DNA of 64,000 bases, from assembly GCA_951230915.1 (NCBI GenBank), contig OX579636.1, positions 7,765,001 to 7,829,000 on the forward strand, given 5' to 3'. This document shows positions 1-13,681 of the stretch, piece by piece (the first letter of the stretch is position 1; each line of letters starts with the position of its first letter). Both the position numbers and the translations under genes were made by a program. This DNA is from Antitrichia curtipendula. Taxonomy: Eukaryota; Streptophyta; Bryopsida; Hypnales; Leucodontaceae. The notes under the pieces were generated by a model that saw only the letters and a program-made list of their open reading frames with translations, made no database searches and was not told the DNA's origin.

Positions 1-643
1 CTTTGGATTCATTCTTCAAGACAAGTTGGTTGCATGCTTGAAAAATTTCAGATCATTTGGAATTGAACAACATATAGAAAAAAATAGTAAGTAAAAAGAA
101 GTAGAGAATGATTAAAAATACTAAATTGTCAAGAATTTAGGTATAGAATTGAAAAATGTCAATCCCAATGGTTGTACGAGTGGTTGTAATGTTGTAATCA
201 ACAATTTACACCCAATGTTTTGTTTTTTTCAATTTCCTTTGAAAATTGAGGTCAATAAAGGACTTCAAAGTTTATTTTAGAGTAGAAATTCCATAACTAC
301 CTGCAAATTAAAACTCCTCATAACTTTAATCTCATTAATCAAAATGGAATGCTTCAAAACTTCCCATGCATATGTATCTCTGGAAAACCAGTTTCAAATT
401 TTTATTTCTTACAAAGTGATTTTAAAAGAATTTTTTGAGTTGTCCGCTAGTCAATGAAAAACACATATTATACAATAACTTTTTAACCATGTAGTCAAAA
501 GTTATGAACATTGTTGGGCCTTAAAGTTATTCCTTGGGCACTTGTTGTGTGAAAATTTCAAAGAAAAATAAATAAAAATTCCATTCATAGTGAACTGCCC
601 AAAATCACTATGTTGCCAAAAAATGGTGTTGATCCTTTAGGGA
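1..643 (+). mobile_element. R1a: TTAA-flanked element, cut by window start
   Basis: This matches, by eye, the 3' two-thirds of R1d and R1e: the CTTTGGATTCATTCTTCAAG segment, the TTTCAGATCATTTGGAATT segment, and the end CCTTTAGGGATTAA (TTAA at 644-647). The left end lies outside the window. It has no ORF. Confidence 0.7.
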
Positions 644-1660
644 TTAAATGGCTTTTATATGGTTATAGAATATTATATATGAAATACATGACTCTTGTAT
701 ATGGTGTATATAAATACAAATATATTTTGAATTATATATATTGTATGCACTAAGTAAAACTATACTTTGGTTTTGTAATATTATATGGATATGGATATAC
801 TTTGGCCTATATGAATATTAATATGTGGACAATTGTATATAATTTATACAAAGTGGTATACTCATGTTTATTAAGTATATGAGGTTATGATTATGGAACT
901 CCTTCATGTTTTTGGTTGTATCTAGTTGCAACTAGAAATCCAATGTTTTCCCAAAGCAAACCCTCTACATCCAACGAGGTATCCATTCAACTTCAAAATT
1001 CAAGAAAAATTAGAATATGTAGACTTTACTATTTGCTTATTTTAATATGATATAGATTCTTGGGTTGATAATTACTACACCAAAAATAAAAACTTGAATC
1101 CATTTTATGGAAGAACTATACACTGCATTATTATTGTTTGTAAAAAGCAGAACATTGAGAAATATTCATAGATTCACAAAAATTTCAACAAAGAGTGGTT
1201 TTAAAGTCTTAAAATAGATTTTTGCATTAAATTAAAAAAATATTAGGAAGTAAAGTAAATAAAATTTATGGGCAAAAGTTGAATTTTTTTGGCCATTGAT
1301 CATGAGGAAAAATTGAAGTGTTTTGACCTCAAGTGCCAAAAAAAACTATCAAGTGGCAAGTTCTTTGCTAGCCCTTGTATAATTCCATGAATTCAATTTT
1401 GAGGCAAAAGTATTCAATAATTCTAGAAAATGCATCCAAGTCAAACTCTACTTTGTAATTTGAAAAAAACATATACATCTAAAATTTTAATTTGTATGTG
1501 GAAAAGCCAAAAGTCCAACTACAATAAGTTTATCAAAACTTCAAAAACTACAATTTGGTTTTAAAGGTTAATAGAGGTTAAATTAAAAAATGAAATTTTG
1601 ATTCTAAAGGTTTTTAGGGATTAAATAAATAAAAAATTGGATTTTAACCTTTTTAGAGAT
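644..1660. other. AT-rich stretch, nothing recognised
   Basis: No ORF of note, inverted repeat or match to another part of the window was seen. Confidence 0.3.
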
Positions 1661-1664
1661 TAAA

Positions 1665-2465
1665 TCACTCTTGCATGAATGGTTAGCCACATTATCTGAA
1701 TTGTTGTACTTCATGCAAGTTTCATACATCCATCATTTAAATCAACCTTTCTTGAATGTTACGCCACATTATAAAAACGATTGCACTTGTGCAATTTCAT
1801 ACTTCCATTTCATACCACCCTTGCTTAAAAGGTATGTCACATCATTGGCGTAGTTTCATCCTCCATCTCTTGAATCATTCTTGCTTGAATGTTATTCCAC
1901 ATTATTTGAACTAGTAATGTACTTGCTGTGGTTTCAAACCTCCATCACTTCCATCACCATTCCTTAAATGTTATCCCACATGATATGAATTGGTAGTGTA
2001 CTTGGTGCAGTTCCATACTAGTTTCATACCTCCATCACTTCCATCACTGTTGCTTGAATGTTACCTCACATGATATGAATTGGTAGCGTACTTGGTGCAG
2101 TTTCATACCTCCATCACTTCCATCACCCTTGTTTGAATGATACACCACATTGTTTGAATTGTTGTACTTTATACAATTTTATATTTCCATCATCCCATAT
2201 TTAAATGAGTAGTGTACGTACTTGGTGTAGTTTCATATCTCCATCACTTCAATCACCATTGCTTTAACGTTATCCCACATTATTTGAATTGGCAGTGTAC
2301 TTGGTGCAATTCCATACCTCCATCGCCCTCATTTTAATGATACACCACATTATTTGAACTATTGTATTTTATACAATTTCATATCTCCATCACCACCTAA
2401 AACCTTCCAGCTTAGTATTACATCACATTACTTGTGTAGTTGCACTCCATGCAATTTCATATCTT
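1665..2465. repeat. Degenerate minisatellite, about 9 units of 80-100 bp
   Basis: The recurring core is TTGCTTGAATGTTA, then CCACATTATTTGAATTG, then GTAGTGTACTTGGTGCAG, then TTTCATACCTCCATCAC. It repeats with indels from about 1665 to 2465; the central units (about 1940-2330) are best preserved. The ORF at 1671-1853 is inside it and is not a gene. Confidence 0.75.
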
Positions 2466-2469
2466 TGTT

Positions 2470-3375
2470 TGACTAGATTTTTTATGATATAGTTAAAATA
2501 TGTTGTTCTAAAAGATTGTTTGGATATATGTTAAGCCACCCTTGATATATCCAACTTCTATTATAGTACTTAGTAGCTCTAATTCTTTTCTCTTCATTCA
2601 ATTTCATGTTCCCATTGCATAATCACTTTCACAACATTTTCACATTTGGTGAGCCAAAATAGTCATCATCATTTGGTGGGCCTTTTGAAAGTTGAAATGA
2701 AAAGAGAAATTAGAAAATGTGGATTATTTGAGAGTGACCTTTCATAGAGATTTTCATAGAATAAAAGGCCATAATTAATGAAATCAAAGGTTTTCACCAA
2801 AATGAAATTGAGTTGTTCATGTCAAAAGTGACACCAATTACCTACATTTAAAATCGCCTCCAATAGATATTTCATTAATTTGGATGTAAAACCTATTTTT
2901 GAGATCTAGAGTGCTATTTTGTGAGCCTTGGAGAATAAGCCCAATAGGAGCTTGAAAGCTTGTGAGCTTCAAATTTATGAGGTACTTAGTGTGTTGCTTG
3001 GATTTTGGGCCTATGACTATGGTTTAGGAATTTAGAATATTTACAATTAGAGAACTAAAGAGAATATATCAATTGGCCTAAAATAGGGTTGAAACACTCC
3101 AAATGTTCTCCAAACAGCTCGACCATTTTTTTCATCCTAGTTGTGATTCCATCACCCCCCACAAAATCAAAGACCCCTCTTGGCATAGAGTTGTCCTTAG
3201 GAGATCTAAGGATTGGAATTTTATAAAAAAAAATCAATTTTTTTATAAAAGAATTATTTTGATTTTGTCACCTTTGAAGAGATTCCTTCAAGGATTTGGA
3301 GTTTAGGACTTTCAAAAATAAATAAAACTATTATTATTATTATTAATTTAAAAATTAAAATTTAATTAATATAAT
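2470..3375. other. AT-rich stretch, nothing recognised
   Basis: Two overlapping opposite-strand frames of about 60 aa (3055-3306) have low-complexity ends and no recognisable domain. Confidence 0.3.
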
Positions 3376-3384
3376 TTTGGTCAT

Positions 3385-4085
3385 GATTGCAAGGTGACTG
3401 AAAAAAGACTGATATTATTTTTCATTACAATTGGAGTGACGGAGTGGTTATTGGCTATAACTTTTGAAAAATGAAGCCGTCATACTTGAAATTTTACTAG
3501 AGATGACTAACATAAAAGTTATGAGATTTTTTTTTTTAAAATTGAAAAAATATTCTATAATTAAATTTCTATTTAGCTTATTTGTCACACTTTGCATTTC
3601 AGAGGGTTTTAGTACTTGAGAATACCCAAAATGAATGATCGAGAGCTAAAAATTTTATGGTCTACTCCCACAATAGGAGGACATGTACTTACCAATGGAA
3701 ATCTAATAATATATTGTTTTATGGCCTCCATATTTGTACAAGGGAGCCCTATTTGTACAAGATGGTTTCTACTTCCATTTTTGGGTGAAAATGTGATCAC
3801 TATGAAGTCTTTACAAATGATCAATTTTCAATTTTTTTAAGTTCATTAAATTATAATTATTATTAATTTATACCTAGCTATATCTATTTTCTATGACAAA
3901 CTACTTTCTTCAAATAATACTTTTTCAATACTTGTAAATAGTCAGCAGTACTAGTAGCCGTCAATTTTTTAGATCAACTATTTAGATTGTTTTGTTTCAT
4001 AGTACTTGTAATACTCATAGTACTGAGTGCAAAAACTACAATTTTGGCAATACTCTACCAAAATTGTTTGGTCTTTCTTGCAACC
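3385..4085 (+). mobile_element. R6c: diverged copy of the 732-bp R6 element
   Basis: Shared with R6a and R6b in order: TTATTGGCTATAACTTTTGA, TTTGTCACACTTTGCA, GGGTTTTAGTACT, GGTCTA.TCCCA, ACAAG.GAGCCCT, and the end GGTCTTTCTTGCA. The terminal repeats are decayed and the left end is imprecise. The two opposing ORFs at 3609-3840 lie inside it and are chance. Confidence 0.65.
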
Positions 4086-4137
4086 AACTTGCATCCCCCC
4101 CCCAAAAAAAAATCCCTTTTAATACCGAGAAGTTCCG

Positions 4138-4570
4138 TGGGGGATTTTGGTTTTGGAACTCATTGAAATTATTTATATTTTTTTGTTCTTTTTTGTGACT
4201 CTCAAAACTCTGTTTGAAGCCCTTGGGGATTTGGAGGTTTGGGTCCTTAAATTTTTTTTAAATGCCTTTTGGGATTTTGGGGTTTGGGGCTCTCAAATTT
4301 CTTTTTAAAGATCTAAGAGGGTTCAAGAGTATGGCACGTAGGCCTCTTTTTCAATAATTTTCTTAATTTCTTTTTTTGTTTCAAATCCCTCACTTTAAGA
4401 ATCTATTGGGTTATTTGAAGTTTGAAACTCTAAAAAAATTCTAAAAAAAAGATTCAATTTTTTTTTCTGTAACTTTTTGACCCCTAGAAACCCCTTTTGG
4501 TACTAAGAAGCCCCTTGGGGGTAGAGTGGAGGGGTTTTGGGTTTGAAACTTTTAAAATGCTTTTTCAAAA
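4138..4570. repeat. Degenerate direct repeats of a GGGATTTTGGGTTTG... unit
   Basis: About five variants of GGGATTTTGGGTTTGGAACTC followed by a T/A-rich run occur at uneven spacing. A run of nine C precedes the array at about 4087-4095. Confidence 0.5.
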
Positions 4571-7550
4571 TTATTATTATGATTATTTTAACAATATTTT
4601 TTTTGATGTATGTGTGAGTATAATAATTCAATCACCTCTACAAAACCTTGTACACACCAATAAGTCATTATAGGGGGTCTGGGAGTTTAAACACTTTAAA
4701 ATTTGCAAGGGTTGTGCCTACAACATAAGCCTTCTATTGTTGTCCAAAATATTTGTATTCTCTTGGAATCCCTTTAGGAACGTGAGCAAATATTTTGGCA
4801 AGAAAAAAAAATGGGGCACAAAGTGGGTAAAAAATATTGCTTGCCAAGTGTGGCATGCATGATGGCGCACTCCCATGATCATAGGTCCACAATAATAGGA
4901 CTGAAATTTTACTATTGATAATAAAATCTTGAAATGTCTCCACTTTTTACTCTCGTTTTTATTGTATTGGCCTAAAAAATTCAAAGCTTTTTTTTATTTG
5001 ACACTTTGGGCTCACAAGAGTGTATGCTTATAGCTCTTAAGCTTGCATTTTTAGGCTCATAAACTAGATTTGATCAAGGGTTGCTATAATATGAGTTTGG
5101 AAGCATGAACCCACAAACCTAGAAGACTATACACCTATATTATAGGTGTCTATATCATAGAATTTTTTTTGATTATAAGGTACTTATGTTATAGATACTT
5201 GTATTATAAGTACCTTCAATGGTTGTAGGAGATCTACTTATACATATGCTCAAGGCTCACATGCTTGCATTTTTATACTCACACACTAGCATCATTGGCC
5301 TTTGAGATAAGGAAAATATACCTAATATGGACTCTTTAAGATTTACTAACTCATTTACTATACATCTTTGTTCATTTTGATTATGAAGTCTAGATGCCAT
5401 CATATTGTGTGCCACAATTAGGCCAATGTTTTAATATGGTTCTCTTACCTTTGTGGTGAAAAATCAAAAAATGAAGTTTAATGCAAAAAATAATGGTAGT
5501 TGGATCATTCATAAATCAAGCACATGCTGAAAACATACAATGAACACACAAAACGGTGAAATATATAACAAGACACATATTCAATGACTTTTTCCTACAA
5601 CTTCCTTTGCTGATGGTTTACAATACCATCCTTCACCATTTGTGCTCAGATTTTAAGTGTTGATAATTGGGCAAAGTTTGTAATTGGATACTTGTATCTA
5701 ACTATAAATCCCAAAAACACTAATTCACAATTACTAATGCCCTATCCAAGTCAATATATGTCAAACAATTTTTATTCTAAGAATTAAAAAAATTCTCTTA
5801 AGTGACTTCAACAATCTTCATCATGAATCAATTTTCACACAAAAATAAAAATCAACTACATATTTGTACTTTACTTGTTGACAATTCCATCTGTTTTTAA
5901 TGATTATCATCCATCATTCAATACAAATAGAAAATGATCAAAAATATATATTTTAGAAAATCCCTCATAAAATTTCACTTTGTAACAAATTTTTATCACT
6001 AATATCAACATTTCAAATTTCAACATAACTCTAAAGTCAACCAACCCCCCTAACTCACAACCAACCTCCCTAACTCACATCTCTAGTCCAAGACATGTGC
6101 CATATGTGGCAAAATATTCATCCATCAAATCTTCATCCGCATACCAAATCACGGGAATTCTATTCATCCAATGGGGCAAGAGATCTTTCAGATGGCTCTT
6201 TCAGATTGTAGATTTGGAAGCTCTTCCCACATACTATATAATCTCATGATCATTGTTGAAGTGGGTCAAAGTTTTTTATGTTTTTCACTTGCTAGAAGAC
6301 TATACCTCTATGTTATAGGTCTATATTATAGAAACCTTCAATGATTATAGTGTAGCTTTGTTATAGATACCTACTAGTGTGCCTTGTGTCGTGTCACAAC
6401 CAAATTCAAGTAAATACAATTTTCTAAATTCTAAATTTATAAAAACTTTGAAATTCAATATATTTTATACACGAAGGAGTACAAGGGCTTTGTGTTGTGT
6501 GAGAGGTTGCATTCTTGATTTTTCATTTGTGTCCTTTGTATATATTTTGTCTAAGAATCCAAGATTTATAGATTGAGATGTTAATTATATCTGGATAGGA
6601 GACATTATCGGAAACTACATGCTTTTGAATATTTTTACTATACACATTTCATAGGAAAATTAATCACCACTTTAACCACTAAATGCTTAAGGCGTTTTTT
6701 GAGCTTCTTAAAATTTGCTCTAAATTAAACAAAGAGACAACATTTTGATAAATTTTATCAATTTTTTTAATTATAATTGTACAAATTCAAACTAGACATA
6801 TTAGAGACCCCATGGGAAAAAACAACACAACAATATCTCTCACATGTCTAGTTTGAATTCACTTATGGATTGAAAGATTGTAATATTTGATCAAGTGGGT
6901 GTTAAAATTGTGAAAGTGATTTGAAGTCTTTCAGTGCTCTTTTGACTTTTCAAACATAAAATTGAGGTTACCAAAAAAATATGAAGCTAAAGGGCATAAT
7001 ATGCATAATCCCAACAATTTACATCTTCTCAAAATCTACTCTCCAACTTTTTCAATGAATTTCTAATGTGGTTTTTTTTCTAAGATCAAGAGCCCTCAAC
7101 ACTAGAAAACCAAGATTTGAAATGGAAACCCTTGCACAAAATCTTAAATATAATAATTATAATCATTCATTTTTAAAACCAGATTTTTGATGCTAAAATT
7201 AGACTTCAAAATAAAATTTCAAAATATAATAATAAATTTCAAAATAAAATATAGACTACTAAAAATAATAATTTAGTAAGATTTTATTTAACTTCAAAGT
7301 TTTTTCTACACCATAATTTTGTGTCTCTCACATTTACAAATTAGAAACAGTGAAACCGGTGGACTTCAAAATATTTGCTAACATGAAAGAGTTGGGTAAA
7401 ACGAACAAATATTAAATCACTTTGTGTATTTTCCATCACCATTTGGATTATTTTCAAAGTTGTTTATAAGTCATAACAACCAACAAAATAAATTATTACT
7501 TTTACTTAGCAAAGGTGCTAAGGTAGGGCAAGAGGTAGGGACATCCAAAA
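4571..7550. other. AT-rich stretch with small local duplications
   Basis: The segment around 5130-5230 (AAGACTATACACCTATATTATAGG, cut here to its theme) recurs loosely at 6296-6400. Frames at 4718-4984 and 6379-6576 have no recognisable domain. No gene is supported. Confidence 0.3.
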
Positions 7551-7554
7551 GTGT

Positions 7555-7745
7555 CATTTTTTCTGTTGTGCAAAGTTACTATTATAAGATTTATCAAATT
7601 TCATATTTTCTTATTTTTGACTAATGAAAGGAGGTTCCAATGCACCCCAAAAATATGACATTGGAATATTGTATGCAAAAGGTACGAAGGATCAAAGTTT
7701 TTTTCAATAGATGTTCTAAAAGTGTTTCTTTGACAAAAGGTACAT
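7555..7745 (+). repeat. R9a: dispersed repeat, copy 1
   Basis: It matches 56475-56670 by eye, including AGGTTCCAATGCACC, GACATTGGAATATTGTATGC and GTACGAAGGATCAAAGTTT. It lies just before R7a. Termini are not resolved. Confidence 0.45.
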
Positions 7746-7783
7746 ATCAATAAACTAGAGGTATACATAGTGAAGATCTATAC

Positions 7784-8048
7784 GGGAAATTTTGTTAAAA
7801 TGGAGGTATTGCATGTGCCATTTTTAGACCGCTCAGTCTGAACCGCGAAAGTGCCATCTAGAACAATTATAGACTTCAAAAATATTGGATTTATATAGAT
7901 TTTAAAAACCTAGGACTGGTATAGATTTTAGACCGCTTGGTCTAATTTGTAAAAGTGACATCTATGACAATTGTATATTTCAGACTGCCTGGTTTGAACT
8001 GTAAAAACTACCAATGTAGCGGAATAGTGCCATTTTAACAAAATTGCC
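7784..8048. mobile_element. R7a: 265-bp element with GGNAAATTTTGTTAAAATGG ends
   Basis: The left end GGGAAATTTTGTTAAAATGG and the right end (complement of GGCAATTTTGTTAAAATGG) are inverted repeats with one indel. The interior holds three degenerate units of about 50 bp built on GACCGC.TGGTCT...AAAGTGCCATCTA. Related copies are R7b (interrupted) and R7c. Confidence 0.6.
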
Positions 8049-8435
8049 TATCTATTGAAGTGGCACTTTTAGATACAATGTGGTTTTGGATGTACTTACC
8101 TTAGTTCATTTTTAGATTGATTGACAACTTATGGTCTCATATAGTAAAAATTGAAACTGAAATTCTTGTATGAATTAAAAAGCCAAATTGAAGTTTATAA
8201 ATGATTTTTGATTGCATGACCTCAAAATTAATCTTTAACAATTAATCATGCAAGATTGTTAGAGCCCAAAGTAGCATTTAAATGGTCAAATAGTTTTGAT
8301 ACATATCCAAATATAAATGAAATTAATTCATTTTTAAGATTGTATAACCTTCTTAAAGATATTTCAAAATTATTGAATTATGGTATGAGAGGCTCTCTTG
8401 GAGGATTTTAACGCCAAAATCTAGTACCTCTTTAA

Positions 8436-9350
8436 CCCACCAAGCTCCTTGACTATGTTTGAATCCAAAATGCTTCAAAATTGTCATTTCTAATACAAGT
8501 ATCAAATTTTAGAAAAGAAAACATTTTTGGACACATGTAACCATAGAATCTTGCAGTGCACTAGTTTGAAAAGATATGAAATTTTTTAAAGAAATTTTCT
8601 TCTTGAGGATTGCAAGATATGAGCGTTTGAATTCACAAGAATTCTTTTTTCGGCCTTGCAAAAAACAAAGCAATTGCACTTTGCAAGGTCAAATTTACAT
8701 GAAAAAATATCCATGTTGGTGGTTCTTCTTTGGATTTTGTTTTTCAAGGCAAGTTGACTCCATGCTTGAAAGTTTTTAGATTATTTGGAATTGTACAAAA
8801 TATAGGATAAAATTGTAAGTAGAAAGAAGTAGAAAATGATTCAAAATACTAAATTGTTAAGAAAATAGTTATGGAATTGAAAAATGCCAATCCCAATGGT
8901 TGTAATATTGTTATAAACAATACACATCCTATGATTTTATAATTTCAAAAAATATTAAAAATTGAGCTAAATAAAAGACTTTAAAGTTTATTTTAGAGTA
9001 AAGATTCCATAATTCCCCACAAACTAATAATCCTTATTACTTTCGTCTCATTGATCAAAATGGAATGATTCAAAGCTTTCCACTTATATAATAATCTTGA
9101 AAATCAATTTCGAATTTTTATTTATGAAAAAAGTGATTTTCCCTAATCTGTGCAAAAAGCTCAGATTGAGAAAGAAACTACATGTCATACAATAATTTTT
9201 TAACCATGTAGTCAAAAGTTATGAAAATTGTTGGGCCTTAAGAGAAAACTCCATCCACGTGTTATGTGAAAATTTCAAAATATAAAAATAAAAATTTCAT
9301 TTTTAGTGAGCTTCCCCAAATCAAAATGTTGACAAAAAAACACAATTATG
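8436..9350 (+). mobile_element. R1b: TTAA-flanked element, decayed right end
   Basis: TTAA at 8432-8435 is followed by CCCACCAAGCTCCTTGACTA, a decayed form of the R1 left end. The interior matches R1d throughout (TTTTTGGACACATGTAACCA, CCTTGCAAAAAACAAAGCAA). The right end fades near 9350. The ORF at 8576-8779 lies inside and is not conserved in other copies. Confidence 0.65.
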
Positions 9351-9784
9351 ACTAATGTACGCTCTATTATAAGCTATTTAATGCACTAATTTGACAATGA
9401 GGTTGACAATATTTTGGAAATTATAATTGAAAATCTTTGTGAAAAATCAATAAAAAAAATATCGAGACATAAAAATTTATTTTGATAGCCATATTTTTTC
9501 ATATTTAGAAATCAAAAGGCTAAACTAGAAATAACTTTACAACTACAACCCAAATTTAATGAAATCTATAATAAAAATTGTATTTAGTGTTGCCTACACT
9601 ACTTGATTTTTAAATGCTAAAAATTTGTGTTCTTGATGAATATTTTTACCACTATGTTTATAGAAATCCTCTTGCTTGAATTATTTTGGGTAAAATATTC
9701 ATCTTTCACAAAAATTACAACCTTGGGTATGTAGTTAGTAAAGGTGATACTAAATATGGTTTGTAATATAGCTTGCATTTTTAA

Positions 9785-10363
9785 CCCCTAAAGCCCCGCT
9801 TGTCTCCTTGAGTGACAATTTGGGTCCGGGTAGGTTCCTATTGTCTCAATTTGAAGTGAATTTTTGTGAGATTTTTTTGAGGTGTAGCTTTGTAAGAGCT
9901 TTGTGGATATATCATTTTTGTTTCAATCGGATGCCGGATGAAAAAGTTATGACACAATGAGCAAGAAATAGAGATTGGTGGGCAGCCCCCCCAAAATTAC
10001 AAAAAGTCAAAATGTTTTTTGTTTTTTTTAATTTCGTAAAATATTATGTTTTTACCTATACTTGAAGATTTGATTCATTCTATTTGGACTAGGGATGAGA
10101 AAGTTATGGACAATCTTAGTTTTTCGGGCAATTTAAGCATCTTCTTGAAAAAAAACTTTTAGTTCAACTTTGAATGCTAATATCTTCCAATCCGTACAAT
10201 GAAATTTGATGAAATTTTTACTACATGATCTCGGACAAGTTAAGTACAAGATCCTATGGTTAAATTCCCAAAAAAACAAAAAAATTGGTTTCCTTAAGTG
10301 AATACATCAGAAAAGGTAGTTTTGAGTGTTTTTTGTCAGAAAACACCCTCCGGGCTTTAGGGG
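9785..10363. mobile_element. Element A: 579 bp, TTAA target, CCCCTAAAGCCCC ends
   Basis: TTAA at 9781-9784 and 10364-10367. Left end CCCCTAAAGCCCCG; right end CGGGCTTTAGGGG. The interior is nearly the same as element B (55777-56348). It is noncoding. Confidence 0.8.
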
Positions 10364-10367
10364 TTAA

Positions 10368-13081
10368 GTAATCCTTGACTTATTGTAGATGCATGTATGA
10401 TAAATTTGAAGCTCCAAGATCAAAACTTAGCATTATTACCCAATTGTGTACTACATAATTTCTCAAGTAAGATGATTAAAAATATTTATTTTTTGTTTTA
10501 CATATAAACAAATGCAAAATAAGGCAATAACAATTGAAATAATAATTTTTAGACAAAGTATAAATTTGTTAAGTGTGTTGCTTAAACAATTCCAAAAAGT
10601 TGTTGTCCCCACCATTATAAAATGCATCTATACAGGTTATATAATTCACCTTAAATGATAATAATTTCTTCCTAAAATGGTTACAACATCAAAGCCCATA
10701 AATAACAACTTTTGAAATGGTTTTTGCCTATAAGATCTAATTGTGTTTACTAACTTCATTACAAGATTACAAATTTTTTGTCACTATTCAATATATTGTG
10801 TCCCATATCTCAATTTTTGAAAGATGATAGCTTTAGGCACACTTTTAATTTCCTGCATTGTACCAAATGTCTAGAATGGATATTTCTACCTTACATGCAT
10901 CCATGATAACTACAAAAAAAATGAGACAAAATATCTACAATAAAGGAACATTGACATTGGTGAAAATTGTCTTTATTTCTAATTATTATCTTGTTGTTAG
11001 TGAATAATTGAATACCATTTTTTGCATAAAACCCCAAAACACTTTATAATGTATTCCCAAGCAAACTCATTTAGGATATATATTTTACAATTTAAAAGAA
11101 TGTCCCGAATTTGAGGATGTGATGGAAAAACATTGAGAATTTGAATAATTAACTTTAGAGTACTAGTTTGGTGACAATTGTACTTTTTAAATTTTGATAA
11201 AATACTTATATTGGCATATATAATAAAAATTCAATAAAGTATGCATCAATGAAATATCATACACAAATGTACGAAGGGTTGAAGTTTGCACTACATCAAT
11301 AAATGTTATTGGATAATGCATGATCACATTGTTGGATGAATGTTTTCTGTTAAAGCATTACTTTTCTTCTTTGCAATGAAATTATGTTTCATTTATGTAA
11401 AAAAATTAAAAAAAATCCAATACTTTGAATTAGAATGAAGATTTGTGCCTTTGGTGCAATGTTGAAATTAAATCTCACCTTTTATATTTTCATATTCCTT
11501 CCTTGGCATAAATATGGCCTTTGTGTTGAGATATTTACTTCCTTCAAAGTTAACATGTAATTGATGGATCAATTACAATGTCATTGTAGTTACTTGTAAA
11601 CTGAATTTTTTAGATGGAATTCTTATCTATTTTCAAAAGCAATTTAGTAACTTTAGAAATTTCATGCCTTTTCTTTAGCACCATTCATATATAATTGAAT
11701 AGTGATTATGCTCATTTCTACATTTTTGCAACTAATGGAAAATTGTCCGACCTTTCAAGAGACTACCTTAGAGAACATTGAATAGATTGATTTTAAGACA
11801 AATTTAGCTCATATTCAATCAATGAAACAATTGAAGGAAACAAGATAAACTATCTAATTTTGAAGACTTGAATGGTTGAATCTTGACCCTCAACTTCCAA
11901 ATTATTGTGTCATTAACTCTTTTAGCCTAATTGATTAGCAAGGACTTGTTCTACTATAAACTTGAAATAAAAATACTTTGAATTTTGAAATAATTTTTGC
12001 TCATTCATACTTTACTTTCAAATTGGCATTTAATTTTTTCATGTAAAAGTTTGAAGATACAAAATGAAAAACTGCTTAATTTGCCTTCTCTAAAAATTAG
12101 ATTCCTGAAGAAATTTACAACTTCTAATAGTATAATCATTTCCACATCTTTCTCTAATTGATTTGATGTTGTTAGATAGAAATTGAAATGTCTTACTAGT
12201 ACTACCCAAGTTAATTAGTGTAGGAGTTTGAATGGTACAAGATCGTTTTACACCAATTTAATGAATTTTGGATGAATGTTTACTAATTAGTGTAGACATT
12301 TGAATGAAATTTGGGTAGAAATCAAATGACAATGATGATCTCAAAGTTGAATGTAAAAGGAAATCTCACTATTTGAAATAATGTGAAAATAGTGAATCAC
12401 ATTATATATATTTTATCTAAAATATTACAAATGCACCTTACAATTTTGCATAATTTTCAATTGATTACTATGAACTAGTACTACTACTATCGTGTATACT
12501 AATTAAATTCATTTGAGTAGATCCTTTGGCCATCTACTTAAAAACCAAGATGAAATTCAAAATGTTTGTTATTTTAGACAATGCCTTTGTAGGTACCCAG
12601 AAGACCTCATCTCAAGCTATATATGTTGCATTTACTACGGGTTAACTTGTAATGCTATAAAAAACTCAAAGTATTTAATGAATGACTTCTGAGATCCATA
12701 TAGAAGTAAATAATGCAAATATTCATCCTATGAGAGGATAATTTTGTGGATGATGATCATGGTGATAGACCTCTATCTATTAGGATTAAATCCCTCCCAA
12801 GTACATATCATTGATATATGTACAATATGATTTCCCTATTTTCCACTGATACAATTTTTTGAAGCTTCTTCAATGAACATAATTAATTAGATGAAAGGCA
12901 CTTTCCAAAATATACATCATTCACTTGGTGGATGATTGAGCATTTTAGACAATGATACAGTTGTAGTTTTGAATAATAGCACAAAAGCTAAGTCTTGGTA
13001 CCAAGAAAGGCTATATAATAACTCATGTGTTGTATAGATGATTCTTGGATTATATTAGGTATTATAGATGAAGACTATTAT
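10368..13081. other. AT-rich stretch, nothing recognised
   Basis: No long ORF, clear inverted repeat or internal match was seen, except a short direct repeat of ACTAATTAGTGTAG at about 12.21 and 12.28 kb. Confidence 0.3.
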
Positions 13082-13089
13082 AGCTAATT

Positions 13090-13673
13090 CCCGGGGAGAT
13101 CACTTAGTGTATCTATAACTAACCACGTGTATTCAAGTGATTTTTTGCCCTCCTATTTACTTTTTATTGAACTTTGATTTCGACCTATAATTTTGAGTAC
13201 TGTTTAATAAAGGCTATAGGTTTCTATTGCCCAAAACTCCCAATTCAAATACCATACTAAATGATTTCTAGAGAACATTGAAAAATGAACTAAAATGGCA
13301 TGTTTTTCAACTCAAATATTTATAGAGAATGCATTTAGATGACCATTGCATCAATATTCAAGGAATAGGAACTTTCAATAGAGGTTTATTTTTGAGAATT
13401 TTTTGTGTATTTTTTATATAATTTTTTTATATAAAATAGGGGTGTGAAAGTTATTTTCAGCTTTGTAGTGTATCTTTTTATTTCAAAAATTAGTAACTAA
13501 TTATAATTAACAAATAAAATTATCAATAATTCAAAATATATAAACTTTCAAAGTAGTAAAATCTACTCATATTTTTTACTTTTATTTTTATTTAAATTTT
13601 AGAACATAAGATAGGGGGTCTAAAATCTTAACGCATGTAGTTCCTAATGGACCCTCTAAGTGATCTCCCCGGG
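13090..13673. mobile_element. 584-bp hAT-like element with 8-bp target duplication
   Basis: AGCTAATT occurs at 13082-13089 and again at 13674-13681. Between them the ends are perfect 18-bp inverted repeats: CCCGGGGAGATCACTTAG and its complement. An 8-bp duplication is typical of the hAT superfamily; the terminal bases are not the usual CAGGG, so the family is tentative. The interior is AT-rich and noncoding. Confidence 0.8.
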
Positions 13674-13681
13674 AGCTAATT

